DNA of 59,216 nt, taken from NCBI GenBank assembly GCA_002897935.1, contig BDTA01000105.1:1-59216 (forward strand), in the 5' to 3' direction. Made by a program: the position numbers and the translations under genes. This document shows, in pieces, positions 29,829 to 36,586 of this stretch (the stretch's first letter is position 1; the number at the start of each line of letters is the position of its first letter). A model generated the notes under the pieces. That model did no database searches. It had not been told where the DNA came from and saw only the letters and a list, made by a program, of their open reading frames with translations. The stretch comes from a bacterium BMS3Abin08. GTDB taxonomy: Bacteria > Nitrospirota > Thermodesulfovibrionia > Thermodesulfovibrionales > JdFR-85.

Positions 29829-30650
29829 CTATCCTGAAGAAGGGCGCCCCTTCCGGGTCTTCCTGTCCGGTGCCCTGGTTTTTTCGGGAAAGAGCACCAC
29901 GATGCTTATCCTTCTGTTTCCGGGGTCCCGGGGCTTTTTGATCAGCAAGGGGTCCTTGTCTGCATATCCTATTATCCTGACTATCCTCTGCGGGGATATC
30001 CCTGTCTCTTCAAGATAACGCCTTGCAGCGTTTGCGCGCTCGGTTGAGAGTTCCCAGTTGCTGTAGTTGTTCCTGTAGGAGAAGGAGAAGGAATCCGTAT
30101 GTCCTTCAATGTAGAGCTTATTGCTGATCTCCGACAGGTTGTTCACAAGGACCTTCAGTATCTTCTTTGCCCTTCCGGTAAGATCCGCACTTCCCATGGC
30201 AAACATCGAACTGCCGTTTTTGTCGACTATATCGATCTTGACCCCTTCTTTGACTACCCGCACCATTACCTGTTCTTTAATATCGCCAAGCATGGTCTCC
30301 ACGGCATTCCTAATTGCCTCCTGCAGGGTTTCCGGTGTCATAGACGATGTATTATTGCCGTAGTAGTTTGGAGCAAAGGCCTTATCGGCCGACTCGCCGG
30401 GCTCGTTGAAAATGGCGCTTGTCTTATCCATGAAGGATGAGCCCCCTTTTTCAAAGAGGCTGAAATACTTGAAGTATGTGGCAACCCTTGCACGTTTCTC
30501 GGGTGCAACCATTGTGATCAGCCATAAGAGAAGAAAAAAGGCCATCATGGCAGTAACGAAGTCTGCATATGCCACCTTCCAGCTCCCACCGTGATGGCTT
30601 CCGCCTTCGATTTTTTTCACCTTCTTTATTATTATCTTGGAGTCTTTCAT
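29829..30650 (-). CDS. motB: Flagellar motor stator protein MotB
   Basis: 273 residues. A short cytoplasmic basic segment precedes the single membrane helix (about 28-48, VAYADFVTAMMAFFLLLWLI) with the essential proton-binding aspartate D30. The periplasmic part ends in an OmpA-like peptidoglycan-binding domain (LYIEGHTDSFSFSYRNNYSNWELSTERANAARRYLEE at about 178-215). A basic tail closes the protein. It overlaps motA by 4 bp. No other flagellar genes are in the window. Confidence 0.93.
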   Translation of the reverse strand: MKDSKIIIKKVKKIEGGSHHGGSWKVAYADFVTAMMAFFLLLWLITMVAPEKRARVATYFKYFSLFEKGGSSFMDKTSAIFNEPGESADKAFAPNYYGNNTSSMTPETLQEAIRNAVETMLGDIKEQVMVRVVKEGVKIDIVDKNGSSMFAMGSADLTGRAKKILKVLVNNLSEISNKLYIEGHTDSFSFSYRNNYSNWELSTERANAARRYLEETGISPQRIVRIIGYADKDPLLIKKPRDPGNRRISIVVLFPEKTRAPDRKTRKGRPSSG

Positions 30651-31498
30651 TTCTTTCTGATCGTATCTTCAAGTTCGTTAAACGAGGGCCTGTCTGCAGA
30701 GGGGATTGCCCTTCTCCCGAACTCTACGGCCATTTGCGGCGCCGACCCTCCCACAAAGGAGACGATTGCAATCTTTATAGTCTGGAAGGCCACGCTGTCC
30801 TCTTTTGCCTTTTCTTCAAGGTTGGCTGCCATGGGGCCTACGAAACCATAACACATCAATACCCCCAGGAATGTCCCGACCAGTGCGGCGCCGATACTTT
30901 CACCAAGAACTTCCGGGGGCTCGCTTATCTTTTCCATAGTCAGGACCACTCCAAGGACCGCTGCAACAATCCCAAGTCCGGGAAGGGAGTCCGCTATCCT
31001 GTTTACATGGTTGGAAGGCGTCATGGCCTCGTGATGGTGTGTGTCTATCTCGAGATCCATCAAATTGTCAAGTTCATAGGCGGGCACGTTGGAGGAAACT
31101 ATTACCTTCAGGTTGTCACAGAGGAACTCCATTGCATGATGGTTGGATGTTACGGACTTGTATTTCGTGAAGAGTGGACTCTTTTCGGGATGTTCAATAT
31201 CTTCCTCGATTGAGATCAGTCCCTCTTTACGGATCTTTGAGAATAACTGGAACAGGACCGTGAGCAGTTCAAGATATCCGCTCTTGCCCATGCCTTTGCC
31301 GAAGAAGAGCTTCCCGACGCTCTTTAAAACCATGCCGAGCGACTTTGGGGGAGCGGCAATGACCAGTGAGCCCAGTGCAGCGCCAAAGATGATCACCACC
31401 TCTGCAGGCTGAAAAAGCACACTGAGGTTGCCGTTCTCCATCAGGTATCCCCCGACTACGGCTCCAAGCACTATCAGTATTCCTATAAGCGCAAGCAT
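30647..31498 (-). CDS. motA: Flagellar motor stator protein MotA
   Basis: 283 residues from ATG 31498, where the first membrane helix begins (MLALIGILIVLGAVVGGYLME); the frame continues 28 codons upstream without family similarity. Four membrane helices are expected: two near 1-50, then SLPGLGIVAAVLGVVLTM and GTFLGVLMCYGFVGPMA. The conserved helix-3 proline is present. Cytoplasmic loop contains FSKIRKEGLISIEEDIEHPEKSPLF. It forms the proton channel with MotB, whose gene overlaps by 4 bp. Confidence 0.92.
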   Translation of the reverse strand: MLALIGILIVLGAVVGGYLMENGNLSVLFQPAEVVIIFGAALGSLVIAAPPKSLGMVLKSVGKLFFGKGMGKSGYLELLTVLFQLFSKIRKEGLISIEEDIEHPEKSPLFTKYKSVTSNHHAMEFLCDNLKVIVSSNVPAYELDNLMDLEIDTHHHEAMTPSNHVNRIADSLPGLGIVAAVLGVVLTMEKISEPPEVLGESIGAALVGTFLGVLMCYGFVGPMAANLEEKAKEDSVAFQTIKIAIVSFVGGSAPQMAVEFGRRAIPSADRPSFNELEDTIRKK

Positions 31499-31618
31499 GT
31501 CCCTATAAGACTTATCGGATGAAAGGAGAATTTCTTTAACCCGCGTTACGAATGGATCCCGCTGTAACCCGTATGAGATCAAAAACTGCTTAGGTTAGGT
31601 TAAAATAAAAGGATGGAT

Positions 31619-32170
31619 ATGAAGGTTATTGCCGTCTGTGGTGCCCATAGCGGGTGTGGTAAGACCGGAGTTGCAGAGGCGCTTTTAAGGGCTCTGGACT
31701 GCACCTGGGGTGCCTTAAAGTATACAAAGACCTCCTTTTATACCTCTGTGAGTGAGGAGGTAAATGCGGTTCCGGACAAGGACACGGAGAGACTGAGAAG
31801 GGCAGGTGCCGACAGGGTCGTCCGGGTACAGTCTCCACCCGATGGCTTGTCTGAGCCGCTGGGGCTCGCCCTTGATATGCTTTCCGATTGTGATGGTATT
31901 GTAGTTGAGGGTAACTCACCAATTGAGTTTTTAAAGCCCGATATTGTAATATTTGTTTTTGGGAGAGACACGGAGAGGATCAAGCCATCGGGGAAAATGG
32001 CGTTAAAAAATGCCGATATTGTTGTCTATCAGGATAAACCCCCTGATAAATCCGTTTTGCCCGACAGGGCGGTAACGCTTATCAGATGCAGTCTTAGGAA
32101 TAAGGAACAGCTTAAGAGCCTGGCCGGGAGAGTTCTCGAAAAGATGGCTGTAACCGGGCAATTAGACTGA
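31619..32170 (+). CDS. MobB-like P-loop NTPase
   Basis: 183 residues from ATG 31619 (AAAAGG 6 bp upstream); ATG 31613 is an alternative. Walker A reads GAHSGCGKTG near the N-terminus. SVSEEVNAVPDKDTERLRRAGADRVVRV is the kind of segment that follows in MobB (molybdopterin-guanine dinucleotide synthesis protein B), and IVVEGNSPIEFLKPDIVIFV fits its Walker B region. MobB is not essential for bis-MGD formation and binds GTP. No other mob/moe genes are near, so the specific role is uncertain; a general small G3E/SIMIBI-class NTPase is the alternative. It diverges from motA. Confidence 0.65.
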   Translation: MKVIAVCGAHSGCGKTGVAEALLRALDCTWGALKYTKTSFYTSVSEEVNAVPDKDTERLRRAGADRVVRVQSPPDGLSEPLGLALDMLSDCDGIVVEGNSPIEFLKPDIVIFVFGRDTERIKPSGKMALKNADIVVYQDKPPDKSVLPDRAVTLIRCSLRNKEQLKSLAGRVLEKMAVTGQLD

Positions 32171-32244
32171 AAACACGAAGGGTTGCCTTGAGTTATTCCC
32201 GGGGGCATCGCCCCTGAAGACCCCCTTCAGAAAAGGATTTTAGT

Positions 32245-32451
32245 TTGAAACCAGAGGAGACGGACCATAAGTCGCCGGAAAAGTGGGAACACCTGCGCAG
32301 CAGGCTCTCTGAACTGGCCTGCGATGGCAGAATATCCTGTCCGGTGGTGCGTTCCATAGCCGAGGAAGAAGGGGTTCCTTACGGTGAGGTCGGGAGGTTG
32401 GCAAATGAACTCAAGATAAAGATCTCGGGCTGCGAACTTGGGTGTTTCTGA
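32245..32451 (+). CDS. Small hypothetical protein, possible winged-helix fold
   Basis: 68 residues from TTG 32245, with AAAAGGA 7 bp upstream. The middle (LSELACDGRISCPVVRSIAE then EEGVPYGEVGRLANELKIKI) reads as helix-turn-helix-like units, followed by ISGCELGCF. Three to four cysteines are present (C26, C33, C64, C67). The stop TGA overlaps the ATG of ccsA by one base (TGATG), so it is coupled to the cytochrome c and heme genes. No named family recognised. Confidence 0.65.
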   Translation: MKPEETDHKSPEKWEHLRSRLSELACDGRISCPVVRSIAEEEGVPYGEVGRLANELKIKISGCELGCF

Positions 32452-33266
32452 TGACGCTGCTTTTTGAGCTGGCGCTGACCTTATATTTTGCCGCCACTAT
32501 AGTTGGTATAGTGGAGTTTTTCAAGGGTAGCCGGGCAACGACTACCATAATGAATGCCCTTATCGGCGCCGGCTTTGTTTTTCATACGGCAAATATCCTT
32601 ATGAGGCTCTATGTTTCGGGCCATCTTCCCATCACCAACCTTCATGAGGCCTCGTCTTTTTTCTCCTGGTGCATAGTACTTCTCTTCTTTTTTATCGAGT
32701 ACAGATACCGTATCGGGCTGCTTGGTTCCTTTATTATGCCGGTGGTCTTTATCCTGATGATTGCCTCTTCCATACTCCCGAGGGGAATCAAACAGTTAAG
32801 CCCCGTTCTTCAGAGTTACTGGCTCGGGGTTCATACGTTTCTTGCCTTTCTGGGGGATGCCTCCTTCGCCATGGCTGCAGGGATCGGGGTCATGTATCTC
32901 GTGCAGGAACATTTTCTCAAAAAAAAACACCTTGGGAGCCTCTTTCAGAGACTTCCCAATCTCCAGGTCCTTGATGAGATCAATTACAGGCTGATAACCA
33001 TCGGGTTTCCCCTCCTTACGCTGGCTATTCTTACCGGTGCCATCTGGGCTGAAAATGCCTGGGGGAGTTACTGGCGATGGGATCCAAAGGAGGTGTGGTC
33101 ACTGATTACATGGTTTATATATGTCCTAGTGCTTCACGTCCGCCTGAAACTTGGATGGAAGGGTAAGAAGGCGGCGATACTCTCGATTATCGGCTTTGCA
33201 GTTGTCCTTTTTACCTTCTTTGGGGTCAATCTTCTCTTAAAGGGGATGCACACCTTTGTAAAATGA
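32451..33266 (+). CDS. ccsA: CcsA/ResC-type cytochrome c biogenesis protein (HemX-like)
   Basis: 271 residues from ATG 32451, with about eight membrane helices. The heme-handling WWD motif is present (WAENAWGSYWRWDPKEVWSL). The likely external histidine ligands are in LRMYVSGHLPITNLHE-type and HTFLAFLGDASFAM contexts (residues about 58 and 130; not all four can be placed by eye). In system II cytochrome c maturation CcsA exports and presents heme with ResB/CcsB. No ResB gene is in the window. It overlaps hemA by 4 bp, an arrangement also known for hemX-hemA. The protein therefore either delivers heme to cytochromes c or modulates HemA. Confidence 0.88.
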   Translation: MTLLFELALTLYFAATIVGIVEFFKGSRATTTIMNALIGAGFVFHTANILMRLYVSGHLPITNLHEASSFFSWCIVLLFFFIEYRYRIGLLGSFIMPVVFILMIASSILPRGIKQLSPVLQSYWLGVHTFLAFLGDASFAMAAGIGVMYLVQEHFLKKKHLGSLFQRLPNLQVLDEINYRLITIGFPLLTLAILTGAIWAENAWGSYWRWDPKEVWSLITWFIYVLVLHVRLKLGWKGKKAAILSIIGFAVVLFTFFGVNLLLKGMHTFVK

Positions 33267-34537
33267 GGCTCTTAGTAACAGGACTTAACCATAAAACCGC
33301 CCCTGTTGAAGTGAGAGAAAGACTCTCCTTTGATGGTCCGAAACTTCAGGAGGGGCTTGATCTGCTCCTGGGTTTGCCGGAGGTTGGAGGAGGTGTAATC
33401 CTCTCCACCTGCAACAGGGTGGAGATATATACGGACGTGGCTGATCCGGACAGGGCAATAGCAAGCATCAAGTATTTCCTCTCGAAGTTTCACTCCCTGG
33501 ACCCTGCACTGCTTGAGGGGTCTCTCTATTTTTATTCCGGTGAAGAAGGTGTCAAACATGTGTTCAGGGTGGCCTCGAGCCTGGACTCAATGGTTGTGGG
33601 TGAGCCCCAGATACTTGGCCAACTGAAGGATGCCTATGAGTTGGCCCTATCGAGAAAGGCAACGGGTGTTTACCTTAATAAGCTTCTGAAGAAGGCCATC
33701 TCCGTGGCCAAGCGTGTGCGGACGGAAACACGGATTGCTGAAAATGCGGTTTCCATCAGTTATGCTGCCGTGGAACTGGCAAAAAAGATCTTTTCCGATC
33801 TCAGTAGAAAGACATTCATGCTCCTCGGTGCGGGTGCGATGGCTGAGCTTGCCGTGCGCCACCTTATCAAGAACGATGTTAAGGAGGTAGCCGTTGCCAA
33901 CAGGACATACGAAAGAGGGCTGGAGCTTGCAAGGGAGTTCTGCGGCAGGGCGGTGAGGTTCGAGGAGTTCAAGGAAGAATTAGTGAATACAGACATAATA
34001 ATCTGCTCGACAGGCGCGTCTGATTACATACTCTTCAAGCATGATATGCAGAAGATCATGAAACAGAGGAAGAACCGGTCTGTATTTATTATCGACATAT
34101 CAGTGCCGAGGAACATAGATCCTCAGATCAACGATATCGACAACGTCTATCTGTACGATGTTGACGACCTGCAGGGGGTGGTTGACTCAAATATCCTTGA
34201 GCGAAAGAAGGAGGCGGAGAAGGCCGAGGGTATAGTGGAGGAGGAGGTGGGAAAGTTCCTTAAATGGGAGTCATCCCTTGATGCCGTGCCGACCATCGTT
34301 GCCCTGAGGAACAGGGCGGAAGAGATAAAGCAGGAGGAACTGAAACGGCTCCTCAACCGTCTTGAGGGGATCGATGAAAAGCAGAAGAAGCTCATAGAAT
34401 CCACCCTGTCTGCTGTGGTGAACAAACTGATTCACCCTCCAACGGTTGCACTAAAGGACGATGTTGAGGACAGAGATATACTGATTGTGACGGTAAAGCG
34501 CCTCTATGGGCTGAATGATGAGGACAACGATTTATAA
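33263..34537 (+). CDS. hemA: Glutamyl-tRNA reductase
   Basis: 424 residues, standard. It reduces Glu-tRNA to glutamate-1-semialdehyde in the C5 route to tetrapyrroles. Visible: TGLNHKTAPVEVRERLSF, the catalytic cysteine C50 in LSTCNRVEIYTD, SLDSMVVGEPQILGQLKDAY, the NADPH domain (LGAGAMAELAVRHL) and a dimerisation helix ending NKLIHPPTVALKDD. The start overlaps ccsA by 4 bp. hemC follows 244 bp downstream after a cluster of hairpins. hemB and hemL are not in the window. Confidence 0.95.
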   Translation: MRLLVTGLNHKTAPVEVRERLSFDGPKLQEGLDLLLGLPEVGGGVILSTCNRVEIYTDVADPDRAIASIKYFLSKFHSLDPALLEGSLYFYSGEEGVKHVFRVASSLDSMVVGEPQILGQLKDAYELALSRKATGVYLNKLLKKAISVAKRVRTETRIAENAVSISYAAVELAKKIFSDLSRKTFMLLGAGAMAELAVRHLIKNDVKEVAVANRTYERGLELAREFCGRAVRFEEFKEELVNTDIIICSTGASDYILFKHDMQKIMKQRKNRSVFIIDISVPRNIDPQINDIDNVYLYDVDDLQGVVDSNILERKKEAEKAEGIVEEEVGKFLKWESSLDAVPTIVALRNRAEEIKQEELKRLLNRLEGIDEKQKKLIESTLSAVVNKLIHPPTVALKDDVEDRDILIVTVKRLYGLNDEDNDL

Positions 34538-34593
34538 TACAAATCAGGAGCTGGATTCAGGTGTGGTAAAATTGACGAGGATGCCGGCTGAAT

Positions 34594-34625
34594 GACCCGA
34601 TCTTTGATCGGGGATGAAAGCCGGC
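34594..34625 (-). repeat. R2 half-element, inverted, in the hemA-hemC gap
   Basis: CCCGATC-TTT-GATCGGGG is a hairpin followed by ATGAAAGCCGG, matching GGGGATGAAGGCAAGG of the radA-upstream copy read on the plus strand. This is the one copy that does not read toward the following gene. Confidence 0.5.
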
Positions 34626-34644
34626 TATATAAATAAAATGCATA

Positions 34645-34718
34645 GCTCGCAGTTAGCGAGCGAATGTAAGTTGAATAGTTCATTATCCTTACATTTGCAT
34701 GCTTGTAAAGCATGCAAA
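34645..34718 (+). other. Hairpin cluster between hemA and hemC
   Basis: Three perfect inverted repeats in 74 bp: GCTCGC-agtta-GCGAGC (34645-34661), AATGTAAG ... CTTACATT (34663-34695), and an 11-bp stem TTTGCATGCTT-gta-AAGCATGCAAA (34694-34718). None is followed by a T run, so they are not simple terminators. They may be RNA processing or stability structures in the hem mRNA, or stacked small palindromic repeats. Confidence 0.7.
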
Positions 34719-34721
34719 TCA

Positions 34722-34770
34722 ATATTCCTTACCCGGAAGCCCCGACCTTTGGTCGGGGAGCTTCACAGTG
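34722..34770 (+). repeat. R2 leader element upstream of hemC
   Basis: ATATTCCTTACCCGGAAG, then CCCCGACC-ttt-GGTCGGGG and AGCTTCACAGTG. It is variant but collinear with the copy at 53341 (ACATTCCTTGCC, CCCCGACC, GTCCGGGG, CCTTC). It ends about 12 bp before the hemC start and just before GGGAGA. Confidence 0.65.
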
Positions 34771-34781
34771 GGAGAGATTAC

Positions 34782-35723
34782 ATGAAAATTGTCATCGGCA
34801 CGCGTGGCAGCAAGCTTGCGCTCTGGCAGGCAGAGTGGATTAAGTCTGAACTCGGGAGGATTCATCCTGACCTGAAAGTTGAACTAAGGAAGATAAAGAC
34901 AACGGGGGACAGGATCCTCGATGTTCCCCTTGCGAAGGTAGGTGGAAAGGGGCTCTTTGTGAAGGAGATAGAGGATGCCATGCTGAGGAGAGAGATTGAT
35001 ATAGCCGTACACAGCATGAAGGATGTCCCGACGGAGTTCCCCGACGGGCTTCATCTTGCGGTCATCTGCAAAAGGGAGGACCCGAGGGATGCGTTTATAA
35101 GTCAGGAGTCAGGGGAAGGGTTCAGGTTTAACGGTTTCAGGGAATTACCCGAAGGTGCGGTAGTCGGCACAAGCAGCCTGAGGCGGGCATGCCAGCTACT
35201 CAACGTAAGACCCGGTCTGAAGATTGAGCAGTTGAGGGGTAACGTTGATACGAGGTTGAGGAAGCTCGACGAAGGTCGGTTTGATGCGATAATACTTGCA
35301 GCAGCGGGGATAAAGAGGCTTGGAATGGCTGAGAGGATCACCGAGATGATACCGCCGGATGTGAGTCTCCCCGCCATTGGCCAGGGAGCCGTGGGGATTG
35401 AATGCCGCATAGAAGATGAAGAGGTCCATTCCATAATTAGTCCGTTGAATCATATTGAAACATCGATCTGTGTGCGTGCTGAACGGGCTTTTCTGAGAAG
35501 GCTCGAAGGGGGCTGTCAGGTCCCCATTGCCGCATATGCAGAACTCAGCAACGGCAGGATTGTTATGGACGGGCTTGTCGCTAATATCAATGGTGAGAGG
35601 ATTATCAAGGGCCATGCAGAGAGCGCTGCTGCTGATTTCAGCAAACTCGGCACCGGTCTTGCCGAAGACCTCCTCTCCAGGGGAGCAAGAGAGATCCTTG
35701 ACGAGGTATATGGAAATTCCTGA
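34782..35723 (+). CDS. hemC: Hydroxymethylbilane synthase (porphobilinogen deaminase)
   Basis: 313 residues from ATG 34782 (GGGAGA upstream); the frame is open 56 codons further but that part is the hairpin-rich leader. It polymerises four porphobilinogen units. Visible: IGTRGSKLALWQAEWIK, the DVPTEFPDG loop with the catalytic aspartate (HSMKDVP), SSLRRACQLL, LRGNVDTRLRKLDEG, AAAGIKRLG, and the dipyrromethane-cofactor cysteine C245 (LEGGCQVPIAAY). Complete. It is likely co-transcribed with hemA across the repeat region. Confidence 0.95.
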   Translation: MKIVIGTRGSKLALWQAEWIKSELGRIHPDLKVELRKIKTTGDRILDVPLAKVGGKGLFVKEIEDAMLRREIDIAVHSMKDVPTEFPDGLHLAVICKREDPRDAFISQESGEGFRFNGFRELPEGAVVGTSSLRRACQLLNVRPGLKIEQLRGNVDTRLRKLDEGRFDAIILAAAGIKRLGMAERITEMIPPDVSLPAIGQGAVGIECRIEDEEVHSIISPLNHIETSICVRAERAFLRRLEGGCQVPIAAYAELSNGRIVMDGLVANINGERIIKGHAESAAADFSKLGTGLAEDLLSRGAREILDEVYGNS

Positions 35724-35777
35724 GCAAGATCAAGACACCCACCTCTGCCTGAATCCGGCGGCGGCGGTACCTGCAAG

Positions 35778-36392
35778 GTGATCACTGTTGTCCTGGCCGA
35801 CGACCACAGGATCTTTGTGCAGGGGCTCTGCGCCCTTCTTTCCAATGCAGGTGACATTTCAGTTGTAGGTACCGCAGACAACGGTGCCGGTGCCCTTCAG
35901 AAGATACAACAGAGGAAGCCTGATATAGCTGTGCTTGATATCTCCATGCCGGCTCCTGACGGCATTGAGGTTGCCCTGGAGATACGAATGAAGGGGCTTG
36001 CTACTAAGGTAATCATCCTTACCGCTCATAGCGAAGAGTTACTCGAGAGGCTTGCATTCAAGGCCGGGGTCCAAGGATATGTCCTTAAGGACAACGCCTT
36101 TGAAGAGCTAATTGATGCAATAAGAACGGTCTGTTCAGGTGAGGGGTTCGTAAGCCCCAGCCTTTCCGTTGATGGGATAGAATCCGCATTTTCATGGATT
36201 GGGAACCTTACAAACAGGGAGAAGGACGTCCTCAGTCTGGTTGCATCGGGCTTGACTAACAGGCAGATCTCGGAAACGCTCTGTATAAGCATAAAGACAG
36301 TGGAGACGCACCGGACAAGGATCATGCGGAAACTGGACGTCCATAACACTGCAGATCTCGTCAGATACGCCGTCAAGAGGGGTATTGCCTGA
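35778..36392 (+). CDS. NarL/FixJ-type response regulator
   Basis: 204 residues from GTG 35778. The receiver domain spans 1-120 with D8-D9, phosphoacceptor D54 (DIAVLDISMPAPDG) and conserved K in GYVLKDNAFEEL. A LuxR-type helix-turn-helix covers about 142-200 (LTNREKDVLSLVASGLTNRQISETL then VETHRTRIMRKLDV). It should bind DNA when phosphorylated. No histidine kinase is adjacent. It follows hemC by 54 bp, so it may be in the hem transcript. The Shine-Dalgarno sequence is weak. Target genes cannot be inferred. Confidence 0.9.
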   Translation: MITVVLADDHRIFVQGLCALLSNAGDISVVGTADNGAGALQKIQQRKPDIAVLDISMPAPDGIEVALEIRMKGLATKVIILTAHSEELLERLAFKAGVQGYVLKDNAFEELIDAIRTVCSGEGFVSPSLSVDGIESAFSWIGNLTNREKDVLSLVASGLTNRQISETLCISIKTVETHRTRIMRKLDVHNTADLVRYAVKRGIA

Positions 36393-36485
36393 GTAGACGT
36401 GTTTTTTTCAGGACCACTTTAAGTTTTCAATACCCCGCAGTCTCTGCAGCGGGGAGGCTCATATTGTATGAAGTCCCCGCTGAAT

Positions 36486-36510
36486 CCACCTTTGCCAAGG
36501 TGGGTTTTTC
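36486..36510 (+). terminator. Rho-independent terminator after the hem/regulator genes
   Basis: CCACCTT-tgcc-AAGGTGG followed by GTTTTTC. A second hairpin, CCCCGC-agtctctgca-GCGGGG, sits at 36433-36454. Together they mark the end of the ccsA-hemA-hemC-regulator transcript. Confidence 0.85.
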
Positions 36511-36538
36511 TGATAGCCGCACCGTTCGAACCCGGAAA

Positions 36539-36568
36539 TTGACAAAGATTCCGGCCATGCATTATATT
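36539..36568 (+). promoter_or_regulatory. Promoter of glyQS
   Basis: TTGACA (36539-36544), an 18-bp spacer and TATATT (36563-36568). The start codon at 36587 is 18 bp further, with GGAGG in between, giving a short leader of about 12 nt. It lies just after the terminator at 36486-36510. Confidence 0.75.
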
Positions 36569-36586
36569 TAACATCCTGGAGGCTGA

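Noticed and set aside
34614-34781. 56-codon N-terminal extension of hemC
   Set aside because: Encoded by the hairpin/R2 region; the conserved HemC start and a good ribosome-binding site are at 34782.
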